A stretch of DNA of 64,000 nt from Smittia aterrima (lineage: Eukaryota; Arthropoda; Insecta; Diptera; Chironomidae). The translations under genes and the position numbers were made by a program. This document shows positions 49,142 through 59,719 of this stretch, one piece after another; the first letter of the stretch is position 1; the number at the start of each line of letters is the position of its first letter. Under the pieces are notes generated by a model. It did no database searches, was not told where the DNA came from, and was given only the letters and a program-made list of their open reading frames with translations. The DNA lies in NCBI GenBank assembly GCA_033063855.1, contig CP093831.1:13020001-13084000 (forward strand), written 5' to 3'.

Positions 49142-50051
49142 ATGGTTTGTGGAATTTTATTTTAAGAAAACTATTGTTTATATCGATTAAATCGAAGTGA
49201 AAACAGATAGAAATGGAAGATAAGCTAAAGGAGCGTTGTGATTAATCGAAGTTTCTTGTTTCAGGGTATCGATATCAACCATAAGTGGGATCGCAAGGTC
49301 CGTCGTACAGAGCCCAAATCGCAGGATGTTTATCTCCGCTTGTTGGTTAAGGTAAGAAGTTAACCTTTTATGCTGTCCACAGGTGAACATTGTGCAACAA
49401 TTTTCTTTAGTGATTTAAGTGGAAAAAAGATTGAAAACGAGAAAATTATTTTCCATGTACATCGAATGGTCGACATAACCTCGATGATCAATCTTTGTTG
49501 TTGCTTGATGTTCATAGTGAAATTATTGTATGAAATTTAACTAACAGTGACGTTTTCTCTTCTATTTTTAGTTGTACCGCTACTTGTACCGCAGAACGCA
49601 TCAGAAATTCAACAAGATCATCCTTAAGCGTTTGTTTATGAGCAAAATCCATCGCCCAGTCATCTCTTTGCAAAGAGTTATTCGTCTGTTGAAGCAGCGC
49701 ACTGCCAAGGAACAAAACCTTGCTGTCATTGTCGGTACCGTTACAGATGACTTGCGTCTTCTTACAGTTCCAAAGTTGCGCGTTGTTGCCCTCCGTGTCA
49801 CCGAGAAAGCTCGCGAGAGAATCGTCAAAGCTGGAGGAGAAGTTTTGACTTTCGATCAACTTGCATTGTTAGCGCCAACTGGAAAGAACACAATGTTGTT
49901 GCAAGCTAAGCGCACCAACCGTGAGGCTTGCCGTCACTTCGGCAGAGCTCCTGGAGTCCCACACTCCCACTCCGCTCCATATGTTCGCAGCAAGGGACGT
50001 AAATTCGAGAAGGCTCGTGGTCGTCGTACATCTTGCGGTTACAAGAAGTAA
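49142..50051 (+). CDS. RpL18: Ribosomal protein eL18 (RpL18)
   Basis: Protein of the large cytosolic ribosomal subunit. Exons 49142-49144 (the ATG codon alone), 49265-49351 and 49572-50051 give 189 residues, matching the family (188). It begins MGIDINHKWDRKVRRTEPKS, with the conserved YLRLLVKLYRYLYRRT, HRPVISLQRV, a DQLALLAPTGKN segment and a basic C-terminus ending GRRTSCGYKK. The start codon alone forms the coding part of exon 1, with a GTTTGT donor right after it. This is a known arrangement for ribosomal protein genes. AATAAA at 50102-50107 ends the mRNA. I looked for box C/D snoRNA signals in both introns and found no convincing pair. Confidence 0.97.
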
Positions 50052-50621
50052 AAATCTAACGACAATCATAGTCGTGCGAATATCTGGAATAAACAACATT
50101 CAATAAAGATTCATTCTTGTAAAACAGATTTGTCTTATATTTTCATGTTGCCCCTTTGAAGTCTTCTTTCAGCACTCCGTTTTAAACTTCTCTGTTCAAC
50201 CAACTATCGAATGAGCTTATCAATTGGAGACCATAAATCGTTTTATTGCCCTTTTGATTAGCTTTCGATAGCTCGTACATGAACCACCTGAAATGTGGAT
50301 CGACTGCTTAAATACTCTTTCTGCCGGGTCGTTATCTTACCAGACTAGGTCTCGAAATCCGCTGGATTGATAGCTTGTACTTTTCGCTATTCGAGGCAAA
50401 TTTGGTATTAGTAAAATTCTTTTTTTATCGCACGATCTATAAAAGATCAGGATAAGTTGATACTTTTTTTTCTATGATTGTCTGCTTATTTTTATTGAAT
50501 TTTCTAATCATGAAACTCGTTGATTATGTTTTAGTGAGACATTCGTTTTATTAAAAGAAAATATTTATTGACATGGCATTTGTTCGTTGAGAATTTTCTT
50601 AATAAAAGAAACATTTTAAAG
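50052..50621. other. Intergenic between convergent RpL18 and canopy gene
   Basis: About 570 bases between two convergent stops. It contains the RpL18 polyadenylation signal (50102-50107). TTTATT near 50548 might serve the minus-strand gene. No other feature was recognised. Confidence 0.5.
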
Positions 50622-51432
50622 TTAGAGTTCTTCTTTATTAGCTTGCTCGTCATCAGCAGCCTTCTTTTTTTTGTTGGAACTCTTCTTCTTCTTTGGCTTA
50701 TCATCGGAAGTCTCTCCCTTTGGTTTCACAACCTCATATAGACATTCAGAATCTTTCTTAGAAAGAACTCGGTCACGACACAAATAATCAATCAATGGAC
50801 CTTCCTCTTGCTTCTCAAAGTACCATTCTTCAATGTCGTCCTCGTAACGCTCTTGAAGTGTTTCACACTGGGACTTTAATTGGGTAACTTCTGCTGATGG
50901 TTTATCCCACAAGTCCTCTGGAATGCCTAATTCAACCTTTACGCCTTTATCAACCAGACCATGGAGTGTTCTGAATGTTTCTGACATTCCCTTTGCGAAT
51001 CTCGTGCTGTCTTTTCGCTCTTTGTGGATGTTGTACTCCAACACTCGATCACAAACTCCTTCCAGTGATTCAATCAGCCTTGTTTCACTCTTTTTGTACT
51101 CCTTCTTTTTCTTTGGCTTCACATCGTCAAGCGAGTAACTGAAAGAAGAGAATTGTAAGCACAGCTCTGCTTTGAGAAGGATTGCGAAACTTACCCAAAT
51201 TCAAGAACTTCGTGAGTCTTTCCAGTTTCAGTCAACCTTGCTTGAAGCTCAATGGCTAAAATCTTGCAAGCTTCACAATTGTTTGCATATCTAAAAATAA
51301 AAAAGATAAAGTTAATTGTTGTCATGCTTTGAAAAATTCTGTTCAATGTTATTACTTCACTCCATGAAGCTCTTCTTCAGGCGATTGTGAAGAAGCAACA
51401 GCAATTAGACACAGTAACACGATCAAATGCAT
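50622..51432 (-). CDS. Canopy-family (CNPY3/4-like) ER saposin-type protein
   Basis: Lumenal ER protein. Vertebrate CNPY3/4 help fold Toll-like and other receptors. Exons 51432-51356, 51290-51195, 51138-50622 give 229 residues. A signal peptide (MHLIVLLCLIAVASS) is followed by a saposin-like domain with the conserved cysteines: YANNCEACKILAIELQARL, EGVCDRVLEYN, a later SQCETLQERYEDDIEEW and DYLCRDRVL. The segments SETRLIESLEGVC and STRFAKGMSETFRTLHGLVD are typical of CNPY3/4. A lysine-rich tail ends in KEEL, an ER-retrieval signal of the KDEL type. ATG 51432 is the only start that gives the signal peptide. I am sure of the family but not of which fly canopy gene it corresponds to. Confidence 0.93.
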
Positions 51433-52801
51433 TTTGATATGTTCTTAAACTTAATTAAATTGTTCTAATCGTTTTTTTTCGTCAAATTACTGACGTGGTT
51501 CTTATCAAAAGACTTTCTACGAATTAAAGAAAAAATGAAAACAACTGTTCGCGATCAACGAATGAATGAGAGTGATTTTTTTAGCCGGGCTTCTCTACTT
51601 CTAAAGAAGGAAAGAGACGACAGTAGTTCAAAAATATTTGACGTTTCTCTTTGTGATTGGAGAAGAAAATGCATTGCAAGCGGATTAAAAGTGACCACAA
51701 TTCAATTAAGGAAGCTTAATTAAAAAGAAAGAAAAGTCTCCTTCTCAATAAAGTTCTTTCATAAATTTCAGAATTAAAAAAGTAATTTTGTTTTCAAAAG
51801 ATGGATCGTGACATTCATTTAATTCAAGCAACATTTGTTGAAAACATTGTAAGAGTGATTTCTGATGATTTGGTTTGGCGATAATTAAATTTGACGATGA
51901 CAGCCCCATCTGGTGGCCGAGGGGCTCACAAATTCAAATAAAATTTGTAGGATGGGCAAATCCTCGGGCAAATCAGTCACATTGCCCAAGTACGACTGAA
52001 AATAAATCTTGAACAAGAAATTTTATTCGATTTGCCGTAGAAAAACACGCCAAAACACCGATAAAACGTGAAAAAATTGAAAATAAGCATTGCTAGAAGC
52101 TGTTAAACATGTTAGTAGCCCAGCATAAACTAGTTTAGTGCAATCTTTTGCTGAAAATTCTCAAATTATGAAATTCTATACAGAGCGTCGTATAGCTTTT
52201 CATCTGTATAGCTTTGCAAAGAGAAAAAAAATAATCACAGAATGACTACGATGGAAAAATTGTTAAATAATGAATCAGTCTGCGGTTCGCTGCGATTTTA
52301 TTATTGAACAATTTTTAAAGATCAAGCATTTTGTGTTCGTTCAAACAATTCCGCATCAATATTCTCTATTTTGAGCCTAAATACGACGAGGTTATGTGTT
52401 TATCTTCGTATTCACACTTATTCTTTCTTCTTCACATGTGATTCGCCTCGCGCAGAACTTGCTAAGTACGCAAAAAACGCTGGAAAGGGAACGGAAACGA
52501 GAAGCACGCGAAATTTGAGAACTCCGAGTGGATAAATCTGCGCTGCTCGTCGTTAGAACAATCATATCAACATCATATGGTAAGACTGGAGAAATTTGAT
52601 GAATAATAATCGAAGCATAAAATGAAATTCTGTCTTTAGATTGGAAGTGGCTAACAGCTGTCAGTCTCAAGTGAATTGCGTTGGGAGAGAAGCAAAACAA
52701 ATGATCCCGCTTTGGGTAGGAGCTACATTACATCATCACGTTGAACGAAAGGTACTAAATTTATTATCAATCGTTTTAGAGCTTGCAATCACATCAGAAA
52801 G
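51433..52801. other. Intergenic / 5' region of the zinc-finger-PHD gene
   Basis: About 1.4 kb between divergent starts. It should hold promoters of the canopy gene and the zinc-finger gene. The minus-strand frame 52392-52700 has no motif. The sequence GTTTTAGAGC near 52773 looks like a splice acceptor, so the downstream gene may have an untranslated first exon here. No other feature was seen. Confidence 0.45.
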
Positions 52802-55800
52802 ATGAAAATTGATAATATTCTAAACAAAGAAAAATCGCCGGACAAAGCCACGATTGCGGAGCGCTCCGCAAGCATCGAGGATATAAAAAAGTCTCAGAAG
52901 TTCTTTGACTTTAATGATCTGCCAAGTGCTACCAATCTAAATAACAATCTGCTGCAAGACCAAGAAGCTATCTACAATTATCTTCCGCCCACAAGCAGTA
53001 AACTAAAGAAACTGCTCCTTAACAACGATCCCGATGTCAGTCTCATCAATGATCTTCATCAACACAGTGGATTTCTCACCAACAACATCGTGAGCAATTC
53101 TAATAGCGCAACAACCAAAAATATTAATTGTATGAAGTCGATCGATGGCGGCAAGAAGAACAACAACAGCGTTGCTAAGAAAGGCGCGAGAAATACAAAT
53201 AAGAAACAACTCTTTCAATGCACAGAGTGCAACGAAAAGTTTTATAAACTCAATCTCTTCAATCACATCAAGAGTGTACATAACAAATTGACATGTCTAT
53301 ACTGCTATGGCTTCTTTGCTGATGCGGGAGAGCTTGAGAAGCATCTAGTTAAAAAGCACAAAGTGCAAATCGTCTCATTTTTCGATGAGGTATCATTGCA
53401 AAATTTCCTCGGCGTGAAATCAGGAATGACTGCGGAACGTAAAGTCAAAGCAGTTTGTTGCAAGTGTGGCGCGATCTTTGATGCCATCGATAAAGATTTC
53501 CACGAGCATCGATGCGACAATGAAGATGAGAGAATTGCTGAGCTGCCTGTTCAAATCTTTCAGCCACAAATCCCCCAAATTGAAAACTCTCATCCGGCTG
53601 TGCAGAATGATCTGAACTGCAATGTTGAGATGCCAACAACAGCCAAAGAAAGCTTTTATTGTGATCAAGCGATTCAGCGATGGTGTCAGCCGAATAATAA
53701 TATTCCTGTGCCACAAGAACTGAACGAGACTCAACCAATTCTTAGAGATTCTCCAGCGCATGATCATTCTAGTCAACCTTTGCCACAACAAAACGATTCA
53801 TGGCAAAGCGAAGATAAGCGTTCTGAAGAAAAACAGGTTGTGCCGAAGCTGACGCTAAAGATTCCTAAAGCATTTCAACATCAAAAGTTCTCAGAGGAAG
53901 AGAGTATGGAAGAAGAAGGAAGCAGTTCTGACGACAATGAACGGTACGAGTCTAACAAGAGTGGGTCTTTTAGCCAGAATTTGTCTAAATCAAATGATCG
54001 TGATGTTTACTCTTCATCGATGAGCGATACAGACAATGAGGCAAGTGATAAGGTTGAGACACCGAAGAAGCCTGAAAATATGCCGAGTCTCAAACTAAAG
54101 ATTAAGAACCTGGCTAGTAACAATCCTGAAAGTGTTTTAGAAAACTTTAATTTTCCTGATGACTCAAAAACATTTAATGATGAAACAAGAAGAGATGTCG
54201 ACCTAAGCGATTGTCCAATGGATATTGAACCAGTTGCAGATGAGAAACAACTGATTCCTGATGAGCCGGAACCAGAAGCACCTAAACTCATTATAATCGA
54301 TGGTGCCATAATCACTCCAGCAAATGAGGATGTTTTGATGTTGGACATAAGTTTAGATGAAAGTCTTGAGAATATTCCGATCATGAAACTTATGAAGATC
54401 TGTTTGAAAGCTTCATTTCCGTTTTGCCTATACTGTAATCACGCACGCAAGATTGTTGTAAACGGACGCGCTCTTGCTACACATTTCATTACAAACCACC
54501 GATTTCATGCAACGGTTGCCAGCATTACAGCAGAGGAGCTTCAACCAGAGAAAATTGTTAGCAAGCTGGAGTCGTCTGCTGATGATCTTCAATCTTGTTT
54601 CTTTAACCTGGAAACATTCGACAATCAAGATGAAGAGAAGAAAGAGGGTCACGTCACGATCTCACATGACAAACTCTATGAATGCTTTCAATGTCGCTTT
54701 CAAACATCCGTCCACAAGGAGCTTTACTTGCACAACCGGAAAATGCATCAAAAGTCGATCATCAATTGCCTCATGTGCAAAACTATGTTCTACAGCTTTA
54801 GCGAGCTGCTTTGTCACATCTGCCCTGGTATCTCCAACAAACAATCGTCGCTCGAATATAAATTCTACTGCTGTTTGTGCAACTTGGACAATATTCCATC
54901 AGCTTTTCGGCTAATGGTTCACCTGAGAAAGAAACATTACGCGTGTGATGTTTGCTTGGAGAAATGCAGCGATCAAGGGAAACTATCGAGTCACGTGTGT
55001 AAACATAAGCTCCTTCATCTCTGCTATCGCTGCAACATTAGTTATCGTAACAAAGAAGACATTATGAAACATCTTTTCTGGAAACATGGAACAGAAGGAA
55101 CAGAATGTAAGAAATGCTTGAAGAAGAAATGGCCACATGTTTATCACTTCTGCATTCCTCCGAATACATTTACTTGCCCTCATTGTGAGATGGGCTTCTC
55201 GAAAGCTATGGCACTGAATGTTCACATGCGACTCCATGATGATGGTGCCAAATATCCTTGTTCTGAGCTTGGTTGCGAAAAGAAATTCGTATCGAAAAAG
55301 CTATTGCTTCGTCATTTGGAGAGACATCAACTTGAAGCAGCAACTGCTGAAGGCGAGAATGGTGGTCAAGAAAGACCCGAAGGAACAGTTGTAATTCCAG
55401 CTGAAATTCCAGATGGCTTCTGTACCAGAACTATGGCAGTTGCATTCAAAAGAGTAATTCGTAAACCATTTATTCGAAAGCTTGAGAATGAATTGAAAAT
55501 AGAGGAAAAATCTGAGGTTCCGCAAAAGAAAACTGACGATACTGATGGAAAGAATCTTCATAATCTACCGGAAAACAATTTAAATCTTTCTGAGAGTTCC
55601 GATAGCGACTCGTCGTCTGGAGATGAACACAACGGTCTTGACGAAAGATCGATAGAATCTTTAGCTGCGCTCGTCGAAGCACAGATTGAAGATGCCATGG
55701 ATGGGGAACCAAATGAACAAACAGATTTAAACAAACCAGCAATATCTGAAATCGCTAAGGTCTCCTCCCTAAGTGATTCCGATGACGACGAAGAATCGGA

Positions 55801-58099
55801 AATAAAGAAAGAATCGAAAACCGTTGATGATGCTGAACCTATGAAGAATAACGTCGACCATTCAAAGACCTTCAACGAACAAAAGATGACAACGAATGCT
55901 GTTGATCCGAAAGAAGAATCGACTATAAAGACGGAAGTTCAAGACTTACCTAAGAAAGAAGAGAAAGAAGAAGAATTCGAAGACAAACTTCCAGAGAATG
56001 TCGTGACTCACGTTTGTCAGTCAGATCACGATTATGCAATTCTTTTTGGTTCGCCAGAAGGAACAACGAAAAATGATATTGAAAATTTCATTGAATCCTC
56101 AAAGATAGCCAAGCAAAAAAGGAAAATCGAAAAAGCAGCCAAAGCAGCTCAGAAGAAATTGAAAAAGCCAAGTAACAAAAACGATGACTTTTCTTCTAGC
56201 GATACAAATAGTGGCTCTTCTTCGAGTTCAAGCTCTGGATCATCAAGCAGCGGAAGCTCAAGTTCAAGTACGAGCTCAGATTCAAGTTCCTCAGAAGCTT
56301 CTGCTGCCGTCGATAAACAAAGAAATAAGAAATTTTCGAAGAAGCGAGCGAAAAAAGAGAAAAAGTCAAAAGTGGAAGCTGAACCACCTGAAGCTCCAAA
56401 AGATCCGGATGACATCATTTATGAATCTGACTTGGTGACTGATCAAACCGATACTGATGAAGACTTTTACGATGAACATCCATTGAATTTGAATAATCAG
56501 ATGGCCGAAAAACGCAAACAGCTGTTGAAAGGAGGTGTGTTGGACGGAATAGTTGAAAATTCAAGGCCGTCAACTCCATCGTTGCCGCCAGACGAGAAGT
56601 CAGAGAGGAAAATGAAGAAGAAGCGAAAGAAGGAACATAGAAAATCTTCGAGTCCATCAAAGCGACAGCATGGTCATGGCAATATCCTGAATTCAACCGA
56701 TGTTTCAATGAATTACTTCAATAATACACATTTTAATCATCAGCCAGAAACACCGCAACCGAATAAAATAGGATTCAACTATCAACAAACATCCACGCCA
56801 CTATCGGCTCCTCCTCGGATCGAGTTGCATCAAGCCAATCAAATTCGTCAACTCCTTCAATCGACTCAACAACAACCAGTTCTTCCGATTCTTAAGGAGC
56901 AGCAGTATTATCATTCTCAAATATCAAACGCAAGCATGGATTACGTGAATGTTAGTCATGCTCCTTCAATGGCATCATCAGCCACCAGCAGTCGAAAGAA
57001 CTCCGATTCTGAGTCTGCACTTAAACGCTCTCAACGCAAACGTATTCCGAACAAATTCTATGGATACACCAGTGACGATGAATCAATGGCAGCACAGTTA
57101 GCGTTGAATCCAAATGATCCTTTCAAACCGATTCCGCCGCCTCAATTCATTTGGCGTAAGGAGGATTTGCCAACGAAAAACAAAAGTCCTTGCAATACTC
57201 CACGAATCGCTCCACTGAAATTAAACATTGCTGGTGATCAACTTCAGCAACAACTCAACACATTTGCTGCCGAACATAAGCAAACAGAGCTCTACGACTA
57301 TAATTACGATACAACCTTACTCGATCCTCAGCAAATACCAGCTCATGTACCTCACCACAACTTAAGTGCGCATGTGAATCCAAAAAGCAACAGGCCAAGT
57401 GACAGTGACTCAAGCGACGAAGATCAACTTCACATTTCTGAGCCCCGAAGACGAAAGCGAAAACTGCCTAACCAGGCAAACTCGATGTACGCTTTCCATA
57501 CTCTGGAGACACCGCCGACAGTGGCTCAACCGCCAATTCCTCGTTTAAAACTAACAATTGGTAGCAACAATAAGATTAGACGTCGCAACATTAATCCATT
57601 GAAAGTCTCGGCTGCCAAGAAGAGAAAGCTCTCGAACGTGGCTCAGAAGAAACTCTCTGCAGCTGCTGTCAATTCGCCTGTAGGGGCTTTTAATCCTTAT
57701 GCAAAGCAATATGACTTACAACCTCCGACTCGATTGCTTCAGTCTCCATCGTTCGATCAGTCTTATAATCAAGATGCAACGAGTAGCCGACAAATGATTG
57801 CTCAAGAACGACTCGATAAGAAACAAAAACTAGAAGAAGCGATCATGAACACTCAGCAATACTTTCAACGTTTCAATCATACTCAGCTCTCAAGCGCTGA
57901 AACTCCTCAAGAAACTGCTGATGGCGATGGTCGTGAATATTGTTATTGTCGACGTTCCTACGATGAGCTTCGTGGAATGATCGGATGCGACGGCGACAGT
58001 TGTCAAATCGAATGGTTCCACTTCGAATGCGTAGGTATTCTTGTGCCCCCAAAAGGAAATTGGTATTGCCCTGAATGCCAGAAGAAGCAGATGCAATAA
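52802..58099 (+). CDS. Large C2H2 zinc-finger protein with C-terminal ING-like PHD finger
   Basis: Probable chromatin regulator, 1765 residues in one uninterrupted exon. Zinc fingers lie at about 138-185 (FQCTECNEKF...H, then LTCLYCYGFF...H), a Cys/His-rich pair at about 539, and a dense cluster at about 625-845 (YECFQC, INCLMC, FYCCLC, ACDVC, HLCYRC, FTCPHC, YPCSELGC). Acidic, low-complexity regions follow, including a Ser/Gly tract at about 1130-1170 and several KKRKK-type nuclear signals. Residues about 1712-1765 form a PHD finger of the ING class (YCYCRRSYDE, MIGCDGDSC, EWFHFECVGI and GNWYCPEC), the type that reads H3K4me3. The finger cluster reminds me of POGZ and its fly counterpart relative-of-woc (row), but I am not certain of that and do not recall a PHD finger in row. 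The start is the first ATG of the frame. Confidence 0.88.
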   Translation: MKIDNILNKEKSPDKATIAERSASIEDIKKSQKFFDFNDLPSATNLNNNLLQDQEAIYNYLPPTSSKLKKLLLNNDPDVSLINDLHQHSGFLTNNIVSNSNSATTKNINCMKSIDGGKKNNNSVAKKGARNTNKKQLFQCTECNEKFYKLNLFNHIKSVHNKLTCLYCYGFFADAGELEKHLVKKHKVQIVSFFDEVSLQNFLGVKSGMTAERKVKAVCCKCGAIFDAIDKDFHEHRCDNEDERIAELPVQIFQPQIPQIENSHPAVQNDLNCNVEMPTTAKESFYCDQAIQRWCQPNNNIPVPQELNETQPILRDSPAHDHSSQPLPQQNDSWQSEDKRSEEKQVVPKLTLKIPKAFQHQKFSEEESMEEEGSSSDDNERYESNKSGSFSQNLSKSNDRDVYSSSMSDTDNEASDKVETPKKPENMPSLKLKIKNLASNNPESVLENFNFPDDSKTFNDETRRDVDLSDCPMDIEPVADEKQLIPDEPEPEAPKLIIIDGAIITPANEDVLMLDISLDESLENIPIMKLMKICLKASFPFCLYCNHARKIVVNGRALATHFITNHRFHATVASITAEELQPEKIVSKLESSADDLQSCFFNLETFDNQDEEKKEGHVTISHDKLYECFQCRFQTSVHKELYLHNRKMHQKSIINCLMCKTMFYSFSELLCHICPGISNKQSSLEYKFYCCLCNLDNIPSAFRLMVHLRKKHYACDVCLEKCSDQGKLSSHVCKHKLLHLCYRCNISYRNKEDIMKHLFWKHGTEGTECKKCLKKKWPHVYHFCIPPNTFTCPHCEMGFSKAMALNVHMRLHDDGAKYPCSELGCEKKFVSKKLLLRHLERHQLEAATAEGENGGQERPEGTVVIPAEIPDGFCTRTMAVAFKRVIRKPFIRKLENELKIEEKSEVPQKKTDDTDGKNLHNLPENNLNLSESSDSDSSSGDEHNGLDERSIESLAALVEAQIEDAMDGEPNEQTDLNKPAISEIAKVSSLSDSDDDEESEIKKESKTVDDAEPMKNNVDHSKTFNEQKMTTNAVDPKEESTIKTEVQDLPKKEEKEEEFEDKLPENVVTHVCQSDHDYAILFGSPEGTTKNDIENFIESSKIAKQKRKIEKAAKAAQKKLKKPSNKNDDFSSSDTNSGSSSSSSSGSSSSGSSSSSTSSDSSSSEASAAVDKQRNKKFSKKRAKKEKKSKVEAEPPEAPKDPDDIIYESDLVTDQTDTDEDFYDEHPLNLNNQMAEKRKQLLKGGVLDGIVENSRPSTPSLPPDEKSERKMKKKRKKEHRKSSSPSKRQHGHGNILNSTDVSMNYFNNTHFNHQPETPQPNKIGFNYQQTSTPLSAPPRIELHQANQIRQLLQSTQQQPVLPILKEQQYYHSQISNASMDYVNVSHAPSMASSATSSRKNSDSESALKRSQRKRIPNKFYGYTSDDESMAAQLALNPNDPFKPIPPPQFIWRKEDLPTKNKSPCNTPRIAPLKLNIAGDQLQQQLNTFAAEHKQTELYDYNYDTTLLDPQQIPAHVPHHNLSAHVNPKSNRPSDSDSSDEDQLHISEPRRRKRKLPNQANSMYAFHTLETPPTVAQPPIPRLKLTIGSNNKIRRRNINPLKVSAAKKRKLSNVAQKKLSAAAVNSPVGAFNPYAKQYDLQPPTRLLQSPSFDQSYNQDATSSRQMIAQERLDKKQKLEEAIMNTQQYFQRFNHTQLSSAETPQETADGDGREYCYCRRSYDELRGMIGCDGDSCQIEWFHFECVGILVPPKGNWYCPECQKKQMQ

Positions 58100-58595
58100 C
58101 TTCGTGCAGAGACTGCTTCAAAATATTTTTATCTCGTTGAAAGAAAGAAAAAACGCTTAACGGAAAATAAACATGTACGGATTTCTTTACAAATCAAATA
58201 GAGCTCAGTGTAGAGAAGTTCATGTGTTTAAGGATTTTCTGCAAACTTTAAATTGAAATCTTTCTATTTCTTAAACATTTATTAGTTCGTAAATTTTCCT
58301 CTTCATTTTCATCTTCTGTTACAACTAAGCTACAAAATTAAAACTACAAAAAAAAAATTCATTGCGTTATTTTTCTTATTGAAACGGATTTTTATTTCAA
58401 AATCTATTTTTGGAATAATCGTTGATTGTAATATTACGTTGAAATTTGTACATATTCTTATCAATAAAAGCTAAACAGAGTAAGAATGAGAAAGTTTGAG
58501 TATTACTTACTTTGGAAAACTTTGGTTTTACAGAATAGTCTTTGGGGCTTAATTAGAAACAAATTTGTTTTTACTTGAGAACTTTCTTTTGTCAG
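58100..58595. other. Intergenic between convergent zinc-finger genes
   Basis: About 500 AT-rich bases between two convergent stops. AATAAA-like signals occur at about 58165 and 58464 on the plus strand. Nothing else was recognised. Confidence 0.5.
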
Positions 58596-59446
58596 CTAAG
58601 GATCATCAGGCTTTTGAATGTCCGGATCAACAGAACAATCTGAAGGAAGAAAATAACTTTCATGTTTGCGTCGATTGAAAGAAAATAGAAACTTACCGAA
58701 GAGACTGACGCAAACTGCCTGACACAATAACAACTTTTTAGCTAACGCTGAAAAGAAAAATTTACTTTTAATTTAGAAATTCTAATAAAATTAAAAAAGA
58801 CTTACAACTGTGTTTGATTAGCTGGTGACGTCTCATTGATTTTGCTGAAAGGAATCGCATTGTACAAACATCACAAACAAACAATCTACTCAAATCTAAA
58901 ATATAAGAATCGTTAGACCTCAAATAACAGGATTAAGTGATTGGAAGTAACCTTTGTGATCTTTAACGTGTTTCTCGTAAGACTTTTTATACTTGATCAC
59001 CATTCGACACATTTCCAAACTGCAAGTGAAGCTTTCAGTTTGTTCCTTGCGCTTTCGTTTCTTCTTTTTCTTCTTCAAGGTGTTATTGATCTTTTCATCC
59101 AGTTCCGTCTTCGATATGGGAAAGATTGAACCAGCATCTTCCCGCAGTCTTAAAGGCTTTGTAATGTGTCTCCCAGACTGAGATGAACGACACATCGGCA
59201 AAGAGAAACAATGGTCTGAATCTTCTCGATCAGAATCTTCGCTGGACTCGGAAGACGAGCTTGAACTATTTGGATTGGATCTGAAGCTTTTCGATATGTT
59301 GTTTTTCGTCATGAATGTGAGATATCGTAATATCATTTCATTTTCCTCCATGGACGAAATATACTAAACAATGTGCATCGAATAAACAAAATATAATTAA
59401 TCTGGATTTATGAAAATAACAAGAAACTCACTTTCGAAATATCCAT
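58596..59446 (-). CDS. Small two-finger C2H2 zinc-finger protein
   Basis: Exons 59446-59432 (five codons), 59363-58952, 58895-58806, 58747-58697, 58639-58596 give 203 residues. The protein starts MDISK. It has a Ser/Asp/Glu-rich acidic patch (SSSSSSESSEDSDRE), a long lysine-rich basic stretch (KKKKKKRKRKE, likely nuclear signal), and two adjacent C2H2 fingers: FTCSLEMCRMVIKYKKSYEKH and FVCDVCTMRFLSAKSMRRH. It ends in a short tail (ending QKPDDP). The frame of exon 2 would run on to a stop at 58920 if unspliced. A donor after the first finger followed by an exon carrying a complete second finger makes the spliced form more likely. The function is unknown, presumably DNA or RNA binding. It diverges from another small zinc-finger gene with a similar acidic patch, so the two may be old duplicates. 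Confidence 0.75.
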
Positions 59447-59719
59447 TTTTTATTTGGAAACTGATTTGAGTCACTTTAGATTTCTACAGAACACTTTTAT
59501 TAATTGGTTTAAGGTTTAATTTTAATTAAAACGAAAGAGTCAAAAAAATGTGATCAAGGATCGCGTTTAGTTCGCAAAAGTTTTCGTTTAGTTCGTTGCT
59601 TCCTTGGTCGCGAAAACGTGAAAGACGCAAAAGCGTAGGAAGTTAGAAATTAAATCTCCTGGGAAAATTATCTTTTCTGCTGATTCTGAGGAACTATTTA
59701 GACTGAACTATTGCATGCA
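59447..59719. promoter_or_regulatory. Divergent promoter interval between two small zinc-finger genes
   Basis: Only 273 bases separate the two start codons, so a shared bidirectional promoter is likely. Two copies of TCGTTTAGTTCG-like sequence (about 59565-59600: CGTTTAGTTCGCAAAAG and CGTTTAGTTCGTTGC) sit in the middle and may be core elements. No TATA box is obvious. Confidence 0.5.

Noticed and set aside
49352..49571. Possible box C/D snoRNA in RpL18 intron 2 (CGATGATC)
   Set aside because: No CTGA box D or terminal stem at a suitable distance. The hexamer alone is not enough.
52392..52700. 102-codon minus-strand frame upstream of the zinc-finger-PHD gene
   Set aside because: No family motif, and composition typical of reverse-strand AT-rich DNA. 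It lies in the likely promoter/leader region.
58920..58951. Unspliced end of the minus-strand small zinc-finger gene (tail ending NPVI)
   Set aside because: A splice donor after the first finger leads to an exon with a complete second C2H2 finger in frame, which explains the sequence better.
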